Shown here: piece after piece, positions 1 to 9,990 of the stretch
How the letters are laid out: every line of letters starts with the position of its first letter
Position numbering within the stretch: position 1 is the first letter of the stretch
Source: Lunularia cruciata
Taxonomy: Eukaryota > Streptophyta > Marchantiopsida > Lunulariales > Lunulariaceae
Length of the DNA: 64,000 nt
Direction: 5' to 3'
Assembly (NCBI GenBank): GCA_948567375.1
Contig: OX419760.1
Span: 4,278,001 to 4,342,000, forward strand
The notes under the pieces: generated by a model
Databases searched by the model: none
What the model saw: only the letters and a program-made list of their open reading frames with translations
What the model was told of the DNA's origin: nothing
Made by a program: the position numbers and the translations under genes

Positions 1-785
1 AGCACTAATCTCCAATCAGACTCTGTCTGGATTTCCTCTCTTCCCTTCTTCCTTGGGGCCATCAAGACACTTACTCTCGATTATCTCAGTCATGAAACTT
101 GGAAAACTTACATTCCAATTCCACGCCAAGAATGTCATCCAAAGTCAGCTCAAGACTTCAATTCTCACGATCACATCCAACCTCCAAATTGCATGATTTC
201 TCACTATGAATTTGGAGTTCTTCTTTCCTCCTCCCATCTTTCCTGCTTCCTCACTGTCTCTTGGTTTCACTCTCTTGAATTATCCTCTACACACTAGTGT
301 GTCTTCAACTCTACTTCCCTTCCCACGATCTCTTGCAGGACGACTCCTCAATGGCAAAGGAAAATTGCTTGACATTACTTCATCGTTAGCCCAATTTTTA
401 TAGACTCATGCCTTCTTTATCTCTCTTCAATTTGAGTTTCTACCAAGAAATCACACCTCTTGCATGCACCTGTCACTATCAATTGTACTTCATGCATATG
501 GCCGCCAATTTTGAACGGTCCTTTATTGAATTTCTCGCCCCAAAGAAAGGTTGTTACACTGTCTTCACCTCGGGTTGAGCTCCCCCCCGATATGAAGACT
601 CCTTACTTTGGGTTGTATGCTGACAAGGCAAGTCCAAGTACTTTGCCTTATGACCCGAAGCTACTTTACCTTGGGTTTCATCCCGAAGACTCCTTTCTTT
701 GCCTTCTTCGGCCATACAGGCGCAATCCAACTTCTCTACACACTTCTTCTTCTCCATTTCAAAAAAAAAATTTGTGGGTACCACA
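1..785 (-). mobile_element. X-family element copy X1 (truncated by window edge)
   Basis: This is the 5' part, in sense orientation, of an element whose sense strand is the minus strand. Its right end GGGTACCACA abuts TATCA, the likely right TSD (786-790). Uninterrupted homologous sequence around 23,045-23,065 shows that the flank is a gypsy protease region. Positions about 60-200 match X2 (about 4,740-4,880) and X3 (about 12,830-12,960): they encode, on the minus strand, a conserved segment with the core WNWN-F-FPG seen in other copies, here broken. The other end lies outside the window, so the left TSD cannot be seen. There is no gag-pol. See X2 and X3 for the family description. Confidence 0.7.
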
Positions 786-1781
786 TATCATACCCAACTT
801 CTTCATCAACCTTTTTGACATGGAATCCATTACTTATCCTCTTTCAACAAGTGCACCTTTGATGTTGTGACCATTCACTCGCACATCCATCTTGGAGGCA
901 TATTCACAAGCCTCTCATGGTGCTAGTTTGGCATCCACCTCCCCTACTGATATTGGAGCTTTTGCCTTCTTCTTGCTCTTACTCCTTGTAGAACTTAAAC
1001 CACCTCTAAGTTCCTTTCTCAAGGTAGGATTCAAAGTGATCATTTGATCCACTATGATGTTAGCCTTGTGACTACCAACATCCTCCAACACATTGTAATT
1101 CCATTGTTGCTTTGAGATCAAAAAGTCCTCCATCCTCAACTTCTTCCATGGAGTCTTTGTTGTTGATGGTGTTGAGGTGCAAGTGCTTCTAGTAGATATA
1201 GGATTATCCTTGCTAGGAGTAAATCCTTGAAAAGAGTATACATCCTCTACAAAGCGAGCTCTTTTCTTCTCTTGTGCCAAAAGCTCCAAATTAAGACCCT
1301 TGGAGTTTGAGCACTCTCACTTCTCATACTTGCTCTCAACCACATCTATGGATGTTATCTCCTTACCTTTTTTGGATAAGGAGCCACTTGGGTTTCACTA
1401 CCTCCTTCTTTCTCTCTATTGGCTCTCTCATAACCCTTCTTCCATGGATTTGGGCAATTCCTTTGGATGTGGCCTCTTCCTCCACAACCAAAAAGATTTC
1501 TATCATTGAAATTTTTGGCTGGTTGCCTCCTTTATATTGATATTTTCCATAACTCCTAGGCACTCTTGCCACATTTTGATCCACCTCTCTCTTCTCCCAT
1601 AGTTGCACCACATTGATCTTGAAGATCTACAAATTGTTTTATGATGGTTTGAAGTAGATCTTTTGGTGGAGGTGCAAGAATTGGAGCAACTACTACCTGT
1701 GGTGCAAACCTTGCCACTGAAGTATCAAAAGTTCCAACATACTTGTAGCTTTGAGGAGGATTCACAACCTCCTTCACCACC
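786..1781 (-). mobile_element. G1-a, left segment of outermost gypsy element (gag/protease part)
   Basis: This is part of a Ty3/gypsy element on the minus strand. Aligned by eye it matches G1-c at about 23,050-24,060 and G1-b on the plus strand. It contains the start of protease (786-900), the gag C-terminus (915-1,290), a damaged zinc knuckle (about 1,455-1,530) and the middle of gag (1,556-1,781). It is split from its other half (31,924-34,769) by the G2 insertion; the 5-bp duplication CCACC occurs at 1,777-1,781 and 31,924-31,928. It is the oldest layer of the nest and carries many stops and frameshifts. Confidence 0.85.
900..1781 (-). pseudogene. G1-a gag polyprotein fragment
   Basis: Broken gag reading frame. 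In sense order, a piece at 1,556-1,781 corresponds to the proline/alanine-rich linker before the nucleocapsid. A nucleocapsid region at about 1,455-1,530 follows, in which the CCHC knuckle reads LFGCGGRGHIQRNC: the first cysteine is replaced by leucine. A basic serine/lysine-rich segment (915-1,289) corresponds to the stretch in G1-c that ends just before the protease. Frameshifts separate the pieces, so no functional Gag can be made. The assignment rests on close similarity to the two other G1 copies in the window, one of which (G1-c) is nearly intact here. Confidence 0.8.
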
Positions 1782-2601
1782 TGTAATACCAAGAGCTAGT
1801 TATGACAACCCGGCAAATATCACTTTTGCGGTAATCGGGTAAGTAACGTTCGTTCCGGCAGAGATACTATCCAAAATTGGTCAAATATGAAGTCAAAAGT
1901 CACAATTGCAATTCTTCTTGATGTCTTCTTTAATTTCTCAGGTAGAAACTACACCCAGAAGAGAGTAACAAGCTCACAATCTTGACAACTTGTCACGAAT
2001 ACACACACACATAATCACAACATAGCAAATTCTGTCCAAACAACTCTTGATTGTGATGATTCAGATTCTCCCAAAGACGGCACTTCACTCCAAAGACCGA
2101 TTTCGCCTTAGAATTGTGTTCCACCCCTCCACTAAAGGCACAACTTCCTTGATCAAAATTGCTTCACATCAACTTTGTGCTGCACTCACAAATGCAGAAT
2201 ACTAACAACACTATAATTCCTCTCAGACCTGTCAAGGCATTGCTCCGATGCACTTCACTCAGGATCCAACACACAGAATGAAGATCAAGGCTATAGATTC
2301 CAACATCCACAGACACACTGACTTGCTCTTTGGAATTCTCCACACACTCACAAACACAAACACGAAATTGACAATCGGAATTAAGCTTAAGCAACGAGTA
2401 CTAAGAATAGCACTTCGCTTTATCTATCTTCAAAAAGTTGAATACTAAATAACATAAGACTACAAATGCTCCCCTTAAATACTGAAGCAAACGGCAGACT
2501 TGCCTACTTAGGCACCGCTTCCTAACATCTTTTCCTACCTGCAGATCCTAAGTGACAGTCTATCTCTTCATATCTGCCTCTTCCTATCTCAAAATTGATG
2601 T

Positions 2602-2937
2602 TTATCCCGATCTGATGTTGACCTCATCATCGGCTTCCAAACCCAATGATCTTCCTACTATTTCACCTTCTTTGGGTATGACTGATTCTACTAATTTCTT
2701 TACTAATTCTATGACTTCTTCACTACAATCTACAATTGAGCTCACGGGTAATCTATCTACATTCTTATTTCCCGACCCACTCTTCTCTAATGTATCAATC
2801 CTCAAGTCCAATGATACTTGCATTCCTACTACTGCGACATTGGATTTCTTCTCCCCTATCACACTATTCCAAATTTTCTCTAACTCCAAATTGACTAAAT
2901 CCAGTCTAAGACTAACATTGTTCTCTACTTCTAACAT
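2602..2937 (-). CDS. X-family short downstream ORF (X2 copy)
   Basis: 111-codon ORF between the coiled-coil ORF and the non-coding tail. A recognisably similar ORF is present in X4 (15,781-16,095): both share the motif QVSLDL followed by DTLEKSGSG and a repeated (E)LV(K/E)(K/E)L pattern. It may be the C-terminus of the X protein or an independent small ORF. I recognise no family. Confidence 0.35.
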   Translation of the reverse strand: MLEVENNVSLRLDLVNLELEKIWNSVIGEKKSNVAVVGMQVSLDLRIDTLEKSGSGNKNVDRLPVSSIVDCSEEVIELVKKLVESVIPKEGEIVGRSLGLEADDEVNIRSG

Positions 2938-3346
2938 TTTCCTATCTACGCGTTCTCAATCGGATCAACAAGGTGTTCATATCCACATCCATGGCTTTTC
3001 TCTTCCAAGTTTCCTGCACAAGTAATTTCAACTCATGTAGGCGAGCTTATTCCAATCTCCCTTCAACCTCCGTGCTTAAGATTGCTCTTAATTTCCCTAC
3101 AACTTCTTCTATTGATTTCGACTCATATCCTCGAGAGCATTCTACCTTCAACTCCTCCCAATACATCTTCAACTCGTCTTTGTATTCTATAGCAAGCATC
3201 TTCTTCTCCTCTGCATACTACATATTATGTTGCTCCTCGCTCTTGACAAGTTCTCGCAATCGCTCTTCTTCTTCTTGTCTGGACGCCAACTCTCTCTGCC
3301 ATGCTTGATCTTTTGCTGTGGCACTTTTCTTCAAGCTGTCCAACTC

Positions 3347-4126
3347 CTACTCCATTATGATGTTCATCGCCTTCAAATGAACATTCTCGATGCGCACTGT
3401 ACTCACTTCTTCCTTTGTTTTGCTCAGCCACATTGCCTGCTCCTTCAATTCTCTAGCTTGCCTCTGTAATTCCTTCTCCTTCTCTGTGCAGCTTCCTTGT
3501 AATAGGGCCAGCGTTTTCTTCCTCAAGCCTTCTTCCCTCTGAAGTTCTTCAATTTCTTCATTTCTTTGGACTTGTTGCTCCTGCAACCCCTTCATTTCAC
3601 TCAACAGATGCTTCACCACCTGCAACTCATTCATCTCCTTTTTGTGATCTTGAGGAATTTCTCTCCGATGTTCCTTCAACAGCTCCAGCAATGGTGTGAC
3701 TACCTTTGTCAAATATGATATCCCGATGAAGTTTTCTTCTTCTTCCTTGCCATCTTTGTTTGGAGTCTTCTCCTCCGTCATCGGCTCCTTCATCTGAAGT
3801 TGCGATCTTTGTATCTTCATTGTGTTGGCACTTTCATCTTGGCCTCTCGAACTCGGCCCCGCAAGATTCTCTACCTCCTCTTTTGGTCTTGACATGTTCA
3901 CCACCATTGCCTGACCAGCCTCACTTACTGCCACCAATTGCTGGACTTCTGGCTCTCCATCACTTTTGCTCCTAGACTCCTCACTTTTCAAGGTGAGCTC
4001 CTCTTCTTCTGAGTCCTCTTCTTGCAACTCAATTTCCTCTCCAGACTCCAATCCCGATGATGCTCCTCTTACGACTTTCGTTGTCTTCAACATCAGCCGC
4101 CAAGTCTTTCTTTGCATGGGTGACAA
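3347..4126 (-). CDS. X-family acidic linker and coiled-coil ORF (X2 copy)
   Basis: 259-codon ORF, probably the downstream half of the X-family protein. Residues about 20-60 are rich in E, D and S. A middle segment around residue 140 contains GISYLTKVVTPLLELL. From about residue 150 to the end a continuous coiled coil runs with E/K/Q/L heptads (for example EEIEELQREEGLRKK). X3 has the same order: an acidic stretch (13,587-13,769) and then a coiled coil (14,061-14,240). Conservation of this architecture between copies supports a real ancestral protein. Whether the ORF is translated separately or was joined in frame to the upstream globular domain cannot be decided here. Confidence 0.5.
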   Translation of the reverse strand: MSPMQRKTWRLMLKTTKVVRGASSGLESGEEIELQEEDSEEEELTLKSEESRSKSDGEPEVQQLVAVSEAGQAMVVNMSRPKEEVENLAGPSSRGQDESANTMKIQRSQLQMKEPMTEEKTPNKDGKEEEENFIGISYLTKVVTPLLELLKEHRREIPQDHKKEMNELQVVKHLLSEMKGLQEQQVQRNEEIEELQREEGLRKKTLALLQGSCTEKEKELQRQARELKEQAMWLSKTKEEVSTVRIENVHLKAMNIIME

Positions 4127-4203
4127 CTTGGCTTCTTTGTCTTTGGACTGGTAACATCTTTGATTTTCCCCTGTCCCATCCTTGCAAAGTACTCGTCACT
4201 TGC

Positions 4204-4971
4204 TCAAAGATGAAGCATATACTGGCGCTCCTCATCGTCTGCTTCCCATCTCAAATTGGGGTGCATGTGTGACACCATACGATGACGCTTGTCTTTGGAT
4301 AGCAAGTTCAACCCAAAGTAGAAATGAGCTGCAAATGGTGCAAAATAATGCGGTGGCAAGCCCGTCCTCCAATTCACCACCATCTGCCTTGTTCGGTGAT
4401 GAAAGCACCTTGCCCAATTCACTCAAACTCCTGCAAACATTTGATGGAAAAAGACAGCCTGCTGCATGGTCACGTAGGTTGTTCGTTATGGCTTGAACAT
4501 GGCCATCATCACCCCCACAATACTTCTTTGGATCGGGTCCCGATAGGACTTCACCTTGTAACCATTCATAGTTCTTGGAGCAAAAAACGAGTTGCGGATC
4601 TCCGCTGTCTCCTCTGCCGCATCACACTTCCGATTGAAGGTGATCCTTGTCGGCTCTCTTGCTTCTCTCCCCAATACTAACTTCCAATCCAACTCAGTCC
4701 ATTGAGCCGGATTGTCTCTTTTCCCTTCCACCTCGGGACCCTCCTCACAATTACTGGCAGCGATTTTTGCCATTACTCCCGGGAAACTGAAATTCCAGTT
4801 CCATGCTAAAAATGTAATACAAAGTCTAATCAAGACTTCGATTCTAGCTACTACATCCACTCTTTGGATTGCAAAACCTCTCACCGCCAGCGTGTTGGCC
4901 ACCTTCTTTGCCATGATTTGTTCTCTCGTTCTACATTGTTGGAAAACAAGACCCTCTCCTAGACGAGACAC
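4204..4971 (-). pseudogene. X-family globular protein, X2 copy (unknown function)
   Basis: I do not recognise this protein. The open piece at 4,486-4,971 has a helix-rich segment ending in the motif FLAWNWNFSFPG, then a charged region ending with YKVKSYRDPIQRSI. The following segment (about 4,204-4,490) continues in other frames with residues matching the X3 copy (motifs FFH-FAG, RQMV, HYIVPFAAHFY). X3 (12,869-13,441) preserves this second half in one frame, so the domain is probably about 230 residues long. Frameshifts break the X2 copy. It contains no zinc knuckle and no visible DDE, RT or protease motif. A capsid-like role is conceivable but unsupported. Confidence 0.5.
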
Positions 4972-6202
4972 TCTAACTCCCTCAGGGTTCAGAAAATCTC
5001 ACTCTTGATGGGCTTCTGGACACGCATTACTGCAGGACAACTACTCAAAGGAATTGGAAATTTACTCAAAGTGTTCAACTTCTCCTTGCGCAGTCACAAT
5101 TTTATATTGCCCCGAATTGTAGTCATTCTTCAATTGATTTTGTCGGTGAATTTCTCTCTTTTGCATGCACTCCTGGTCACTGTCAAGACATGATTCTTCT
5201 ACCTCCGCCGTTTCTTGAAATGTACTTTCTTGCCACGTACAGAGGTTGTTAAACGGTCTTCGTCTTTCCTGCATCTTCCAACCCAAAGACGGTGATCTTC
5301 GGACTTTTTTTGGCGTACTCCTCTTCCAAGTACCTCCATGATCGGATCCGATGTCAGCTTCTTCGGCTTTCCTCCAAAGTTACTTCCGTCCATTCTTTGT
5401 CCGCAATTCAACTTTTTTGTGCTTACTTTGTCTCTTAAACACTACTAACCATAGAAAAACAAAAAATGTGGGTACCACACTAGCCATATGATCTAGATGT
5501 GAAATTTGGTTTGGTAATATCTAGAATGATGTTATACATGATAGTCAAAATAGATCAGATAGAAGTATCACCAAAAGAGTACTTCTACTAATAGAGCAAA
5601 AACCAAAATAGACTTTAGAACTTTAGAACTGATAGCTAGACATATGATTTAAAGGTGAGACTTGGTTTGATAACATCTGGAAGGATGTTACACATGATGG
5701 ACTAAGCAGACCTGAAAGAAGTATCACCAAAAGGGGACTTCTACTAATAGATTTGGAATTGAAATATGCTTGAAATCTTTGAAGGCAATTTTGGAGGCCT
5801 AAACGGATGAATTAGGCCTTGAAAATGTGCAGTTTCCTCCCCCTCTGTGGAGGAAAGGTTGGTCTCCCATCCTCCCTAGTTTGTCTTGTTGAGAGCTTTC
5901 CAATGGTACCTTACGTGATTTTGAGACTCCTACAAGAAGATTCCCTAAAAGATTCCCTTTGGTCAAAGCTTGTTTGACCAACCAGATAGGAACTAGACCA
6001 ACATGTCACCCATCCAAGTAAGTAATCCAAGGGTGGAGCTTGTTGACAGGTCACCTATTTGTGTGCCTAGTCCTATGGTGGAGCTTCCTTGGAGGAGATC
6101 CTCTTTGTCTATATAATAAAGAGAAGGTGCTCCTTTGGGGCACCAAATGTTGAGTGTGTAATTTTTGTTTCTCTCTCTTCTCTTGTCCTCGGAGTATTAC
6201 TA

Positions 6203-6214
6203 TGGTATCAGAAC
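6203..6214 (+). promoter_or_regulatory. G2 primer-binding site (initiator-Met tRNA type)
   Basis: TGGTATCAGAAC lies two bases after the 5' LTR. It matches the usual plant PBS TGGTATCAGAGC, complementary to the 3' end of initiator methionine tRNA, except at the eleventh base. It fixes the LTR end and the orientation of G2. Confidence 0.85.
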
Positions 6215-6803
6215 AAGTGTCTTAGTCCAAGAGAGTGGATCACCCCTCTTGGAAGAGCATGAATTACTGAAATTGAGTAATTTGAGGTGGAGAACACATA
6301 GTAGTTGCTAGACTTAGGAAGGACTTTAAAGACCGGACGGGATGGATGCACCGGGAAGACAATTTCCTGCACCTAGCTTTCCATTCCCAAATCCATTCCA
6401 TATCAAGGTTATGTACATCTAGTGTAAGCAAATGAGGGTATCATTAGTTTATCACTTTGGTGTAGAATTCATGGACATGGTGATGAACTAACCAAACCCG
6501 GTGATTCTACTTGTGGTGATATATGACAGAGAATGGGATTTGACAATCTATATTCTACTATGATGATATGGATGTGAATGCCCAAATCCTCTCCCTTTCA
6601 ACACTCAAGTAGAAATCTATTATGTAGTGAGACCAAAAGTGATGTTTAGAGATTTTGTGGTTATAAATTTTGGCAAGGAGTATTATCAACGAGTGATAGC
6701 TTCTGAGGTCCCAATGGTAGTTCCAATAGTTTGTGTGCCATCTAGAGTGATCATATTGACTCTGTATTGAAGTAGACATTAGCAATTGAGTGTTGCAAGA
6801 ACC
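6215..6803 (+). other. G2 untranslated leader
   Basis: Between the primer-binding site and the gag start codon at 6,804 there is no credible coding sequence. This is the usual place for the packaging leader of a Ty3/gypsy RNA. I see no further motif. Confidence 0.5.
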
Positions 6804-7910
6804 ATGGATCCGCAATTACAAGAGCTAGTGCAAGGAATGCAAGGGATGTTGAATGAATTTCAAGAGATAAAGATGACCATGGAGACATTACAAAGTCACG
6901 TGCAGATCCTCGGGAATGATCAAGCCATGCAAGAAGAGGAGCCATCTCAAAACCCAATACCTACGACTGAAGTACTTGGAGAGGCATCTATGCCTACAAA
7001 CCCTATCAACGATGAAGCTACATTGCTACTCTGGATGAAGAAGACCTGCAACATTGAGCCTTACAAGGGGCAACGTATGATGGGAGTAGTGGAAAATTGG
7101 ATCTCAAGAATGAATCAATATTTTTCATTGTTCTCAACAGAGATCACGGAGCATGCTTCAGGCGTGTTTGCATGTCGGTACTTGACTGATAAAGCCCTCA
7201 CATGGTATGATGCTTAAGAACGATCCATGTTGGCAGAGAGGAGGGAGGTCATATGGACATCAATGCAAGAAGGATTGTTGAAGAATTTCCAATCGGTGGA
7301 TTTTGTGCAGATGGCTCAAACCCGACTATGGAGATTGAGACAGAAGAACAATGTACAAGAGTATGTGGAGGCATTTTTGGATCTACAAGTTGCAATAACC
7401 GACATGAGTCCAGCAAAGGCTCTCAACAATTTCAAACAAGGGTTAAAGGAGCAGATTCGCCAAGAAGTTATGGTGCAAAATCCTTGCACGGTATTTGAAG
7501 CCATTGCTTGTGCACAAAGAATAGCAGGAGCATTGGGTGGAGGTGAAGGAGTAGTTCTACCTCAACATTATTGAGCAGAAATGCCACACATGGGTTGACC
7601 CGTACCGATGGATTTGGGAAACCTTCAATTTTGAGATCAAGGAGCACGACCGCTTCAAGGGGAGCATGGACGGGTAGAAGAACATAGAGATGGAATCCCA
7701 CAAGGAGAAGGAACTTGAGGAGAAGGAACTCAAGGAGAACAGCGTCGTTATTACAATTGTGGCCGTATTGGGCATATATCTACCAATTGTCACACTCATT
7801 TCCCTAGAGGCCCTCGGCCTTCATACATGCAATCCTTGAACAACATGGAGACGCGCATTGAAGAGGAGGAGGTGGAAAACACTTTGGAAAATGAAGATCA
7901 CGAGTAAATG
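6804..7910 (+). pseudogene. G2 gag (broken)
   Basis: Begins ATGGATCCGCAATTACAAG. The N-terminus is a short coiled coil (about residues 1-45). The capsid-like part includes EPYKGQRMMGVVENWISRM and ends in LTWYDA, a standard Ty3/gypsy Gag signature. A TAA at about 7,216 interrupts it; the frame continues at 7,227-7,574, where FVQMAQTRLWRLRQ and VQEYVEAFLDLQ fit the second half of Gag. Further stops follow. A nucleocapsid knuckle at about 7,741-7,790 reads YYNCGRIGHISTNC, with the first cysteine changed to tyrosine. Confidence 0.85.
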
Positions 7911-7912
7911 TA

Positions 7913-9279
7913 CCTCACGGCCTTACTGGCTCAATAAGGAAGAAGAGATGTGAAGTAAGGAAGAAGACTAATGTGCAAAGATCCCGAAAGGCAACCTCAC
8001 AATTGATTGTTGTGAATGGAGTCCTAGAAGGCAATCAAGTGAGAGTACTAATCAATCCGGGAGCAATTGAGAATTTCTTATCTTGCTCTATTGCAATAAG
8101 ATTGAGAATGCATCTAAAGAGAGATGGGAGTGAAGAAGTAGAGTTTCCTAACGGGCAAATAGAGCGGATTGAATCTTACCTACATGGGTCACACTCTCTA
8201 TAGGAGAATATCAGGAAGTAATTGAGTGGCGAGTGATACAATTAGCTTGTTATGATGCAATCTTAGGCATGCCATGGATGGAGCATTACAACCCTATAGT
8301 AGATTGGAGGAAGAAAGTAGTGAGAACCCACCAATGGTCAATCATTGGGGTTAAAAAAAATCACCCAAGCAAGATGTGCCTCTATATGTTATAGGGACGG
8401 TAACTGTCTATAAGACCAATAGATGTTTCATGGGTCTAATAAGAGAAGTCCAGAGTGCACAACTTGATGGACAAATTCTTGAGAAATTGAAAGCTGTGGT
8501 GGATGAATTTCAAGATGTCTTTCCCTATGATCTACCCTCAGGATTACCACCAAAAAGGAGAGTAGATCATAAAATTGAGACACTCCCGAGGAAGACACCT
8601 CCTTGTAAGGCCCCATATCACCTATAACCTCATGAGTTGAGGAGTGTAAGACTCAAATTGAGGAGATGCTACAGAAGAGGTTCATCCAACCTGGCGTATC
8701 ACCATGTGGGGCTCATGTCTTGTTTGTGAAGAAGAAGGATGGTACAATGCGCATGTGCATTGACTATTGAGGTCTCAATCAGCAAACAGCGAAGAAAAAA
8801 CACCCCTTACTTCGCATGGATGACCTGTTTGATCAACTCCATGGAGCAAGATACTTCACCAAATTGGACTTGCGGAGTGGTAACAATCAAATCCAAATTG
8901 TAGAGGAGGATGTGTACAAAACTGCCTTTCAAACCAAGTATGCCCACTTTGAGTATCTGGTGATGTCTTTTGGCCTCACCAATGCACTTGCCACTTTCAT
9001 GAGTCTAATGAATGACATATTTTGTCCATACTTGGATAAGTCTGTTATCGTCTTCTTGGATGATATCTTAGTATAGAGTAGCATGATGACAGAACACAAA
9101 CAACATCTACAAGAAGTCCTCTAGATTCTAAGACAAAATCGATTGTACGCCAAAATCTCAAAGTGCAAGTTTGGCAAGTCTGAAGTAGACTACTTGGGGC
9201 ATAGAGTAAGCGCAAAGTGCATTCAAGTATTGGAGTATAAAATAGAGGTCATTCAAAAATGGAGTGCCCTAAAAGATCT
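7913..9279 (+). pseudogene. G2 protease and reverse transcriptase N-terminal part (broken)
   Basis: Protease-like sequence at 7,973-8,203 carries VLINPGAIENFLS where retropepsins have a D-S/T-G-A motif: the catalytic Asp is Asn. RT pieces follow: 8,376-8,627 (DEFQDVFPYDLPSGLPP, then DHKIE) and 8,816-9,076 ([26 protein letters not shown], and the catalytic box as FLDDILV). A stop directly follows FLDDILV. The segment about 9,080-9,279 includes YLGHRVSAK and ends at WSALKD, where G1-b is inserted; the RT resumes at 29,127. Several stops and frameshifts make it non-functional. Confidence 0.88.
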
Positions 9280-9970
9280 GTAACACCCATTTATGCATGT
9301 GTCTGATATTGTGATATTTAGTTTGGTATTACAGGTACTTGAGAGATATTATTTATATCGAGATAAAGGATGATTCTACATTAGTCATGATTAGCTAAAG
9401 TTAATCATAGCTAAAATAGAGTGGACCTTACTTTAGAGGAAGTAGAAAAGATGAGCACCACTATTTTGGATTTTAGTGTGTTGACTTGGTATTATTCTTA
9501 GGTGTTTGGCTTTGAGGAAAGAGTTGAGAACTCTTGGGCCCGCAAGCCTTTTTGTTTTGGATTCTTCTTTAGTCCAAGGATCGCCCATGTGAAGGAATCC
9601 TTGATTTAATGGTTGGGTCAAGATAAGACCACATGCTTAGGGGAATATGCCCATGTGAATGGATATTCTTTTCTACTTTTTTACTTTACTTGACTTTTAG
9701 CCTAGTAACTTGAGTTACTCCAATAATAAGTAACTTTGTTGCGTAACTATTTCACAAATATATTAACAAGGGATGAGGAGGTACTCATCATCCTTTCATT
9801 TGCAGCTATCTTTCTCTCATTGAGTTCTCTAGTGAGCAATGTCTTGAGTCTTGGAGTGTTAGCCTCGGAGGAGTATGATGGAGTTGGGGTTCCTTGCCTT
9901 CTTAGTCCATGGTGCGCTACCATAATAGCCATAAGAGGTTCATCCTGAGTGAGAGACAAGACGGCTTACA
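9280..9970 (+). repeat. G1-b 5' LTR
   Basis: Starts TGTAACACCCATTTATGC and ends GGCTTACA, about 690 bp. It matches the LTRs at 28,431-29,121 (same strand) and at 19,057-19,745, 26,180-26,869 and 34,084-34,769 (opposite strand). ORFs inside it on either strand are LTR sequence, not genes. Confidence 0.9.
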
Positions 9971-9974
9971 TTTA

Positions 9975-9990
9975 TGGTTCCATTGCCAAG
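9975..9990 (+). promoter_or_regulatory. G1-b primer-binding site
   Basis: TGGTTCCATTGCCAAG lies a few bases after the LTR. In the other copies it reads TGGTTCCGTTGCTGGG (G1-c, minus strand near 26,173). It starts TGG as expected for priming by a tRNA CCA end. It is not the initiator-Met type but resembles the TGGCGCCGTTGCC PBS common in Athila/Tat-type plant elements, with substitutions. The tRNA assignment is uncertain. Confidence 0.65.

Larger units (their letters stand above)
1801..5479 (-). mobile_element. X-family element copy X2 (3.68 kb, longest copy)
   Basis: Complete insertion in the G2 LTR. Plus-strand ends are TATGACAACCCGGCAAAT at 1,801 and GTGGGTACCACA ending at 5,479. The TSD is CTAGT (1,796-1,800) / CTAGC (5,480-5,484), and the uninterrupted 3' LTR of G2 reads GAGCTAGCCATAC at the matching place. 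Reading the sense (minus) strand it contains a basic N-terminal ORF (5,199-5,411), a globular domain (about 4,204-4,971), an acidic linker and coiled coil (3,347-4,126), another short conserved ORF (2,602-2,937) and a non-coding tail. I find no direct terminal repeats, RT, integrase or transposase. It is either a solo LTR of a large-LTR element or a non-autonomous element mobilised by a TG...CA-type integrase. Confidence 0.85.
1782..6201 (+). repeat. G2 5' LTR, split by X2
   Basis: The LTR starts TGTAATACCAAGAGCTAG at 1,782, is broken by X2 at 1,801-5,479, resumes with CTAGCCATATGATCTAG at 5,480 and ends GAGTATTAC(T) at about 6,201. Without X2 it is about 736 bp, matching the 731-bp 3' LTR at 31,193-31,923. 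A TATATAATAAAG motif near 6,112-6,123 is the likely TATA box of the LTR promoter, with equivalents near 31,836 and 35,570. The primer-binding site follows directly. Confidence 0.9.

Noticed and set aside
460-870. 136-codon ORF on the plus strand
   Set aside because: It is antisense to X1 and runs across the X1/gypsy junction at 785; no copy of X or G1 preserves it.
1801-5479. Reading X2 as a complete LTR retrotransposon with its own LTRs
   Set aside because: The first and last few hundred bases of X2 (and of X3 and X4) are not direct repeats of each other, and no RT, integrase or protease motif occurs inside.
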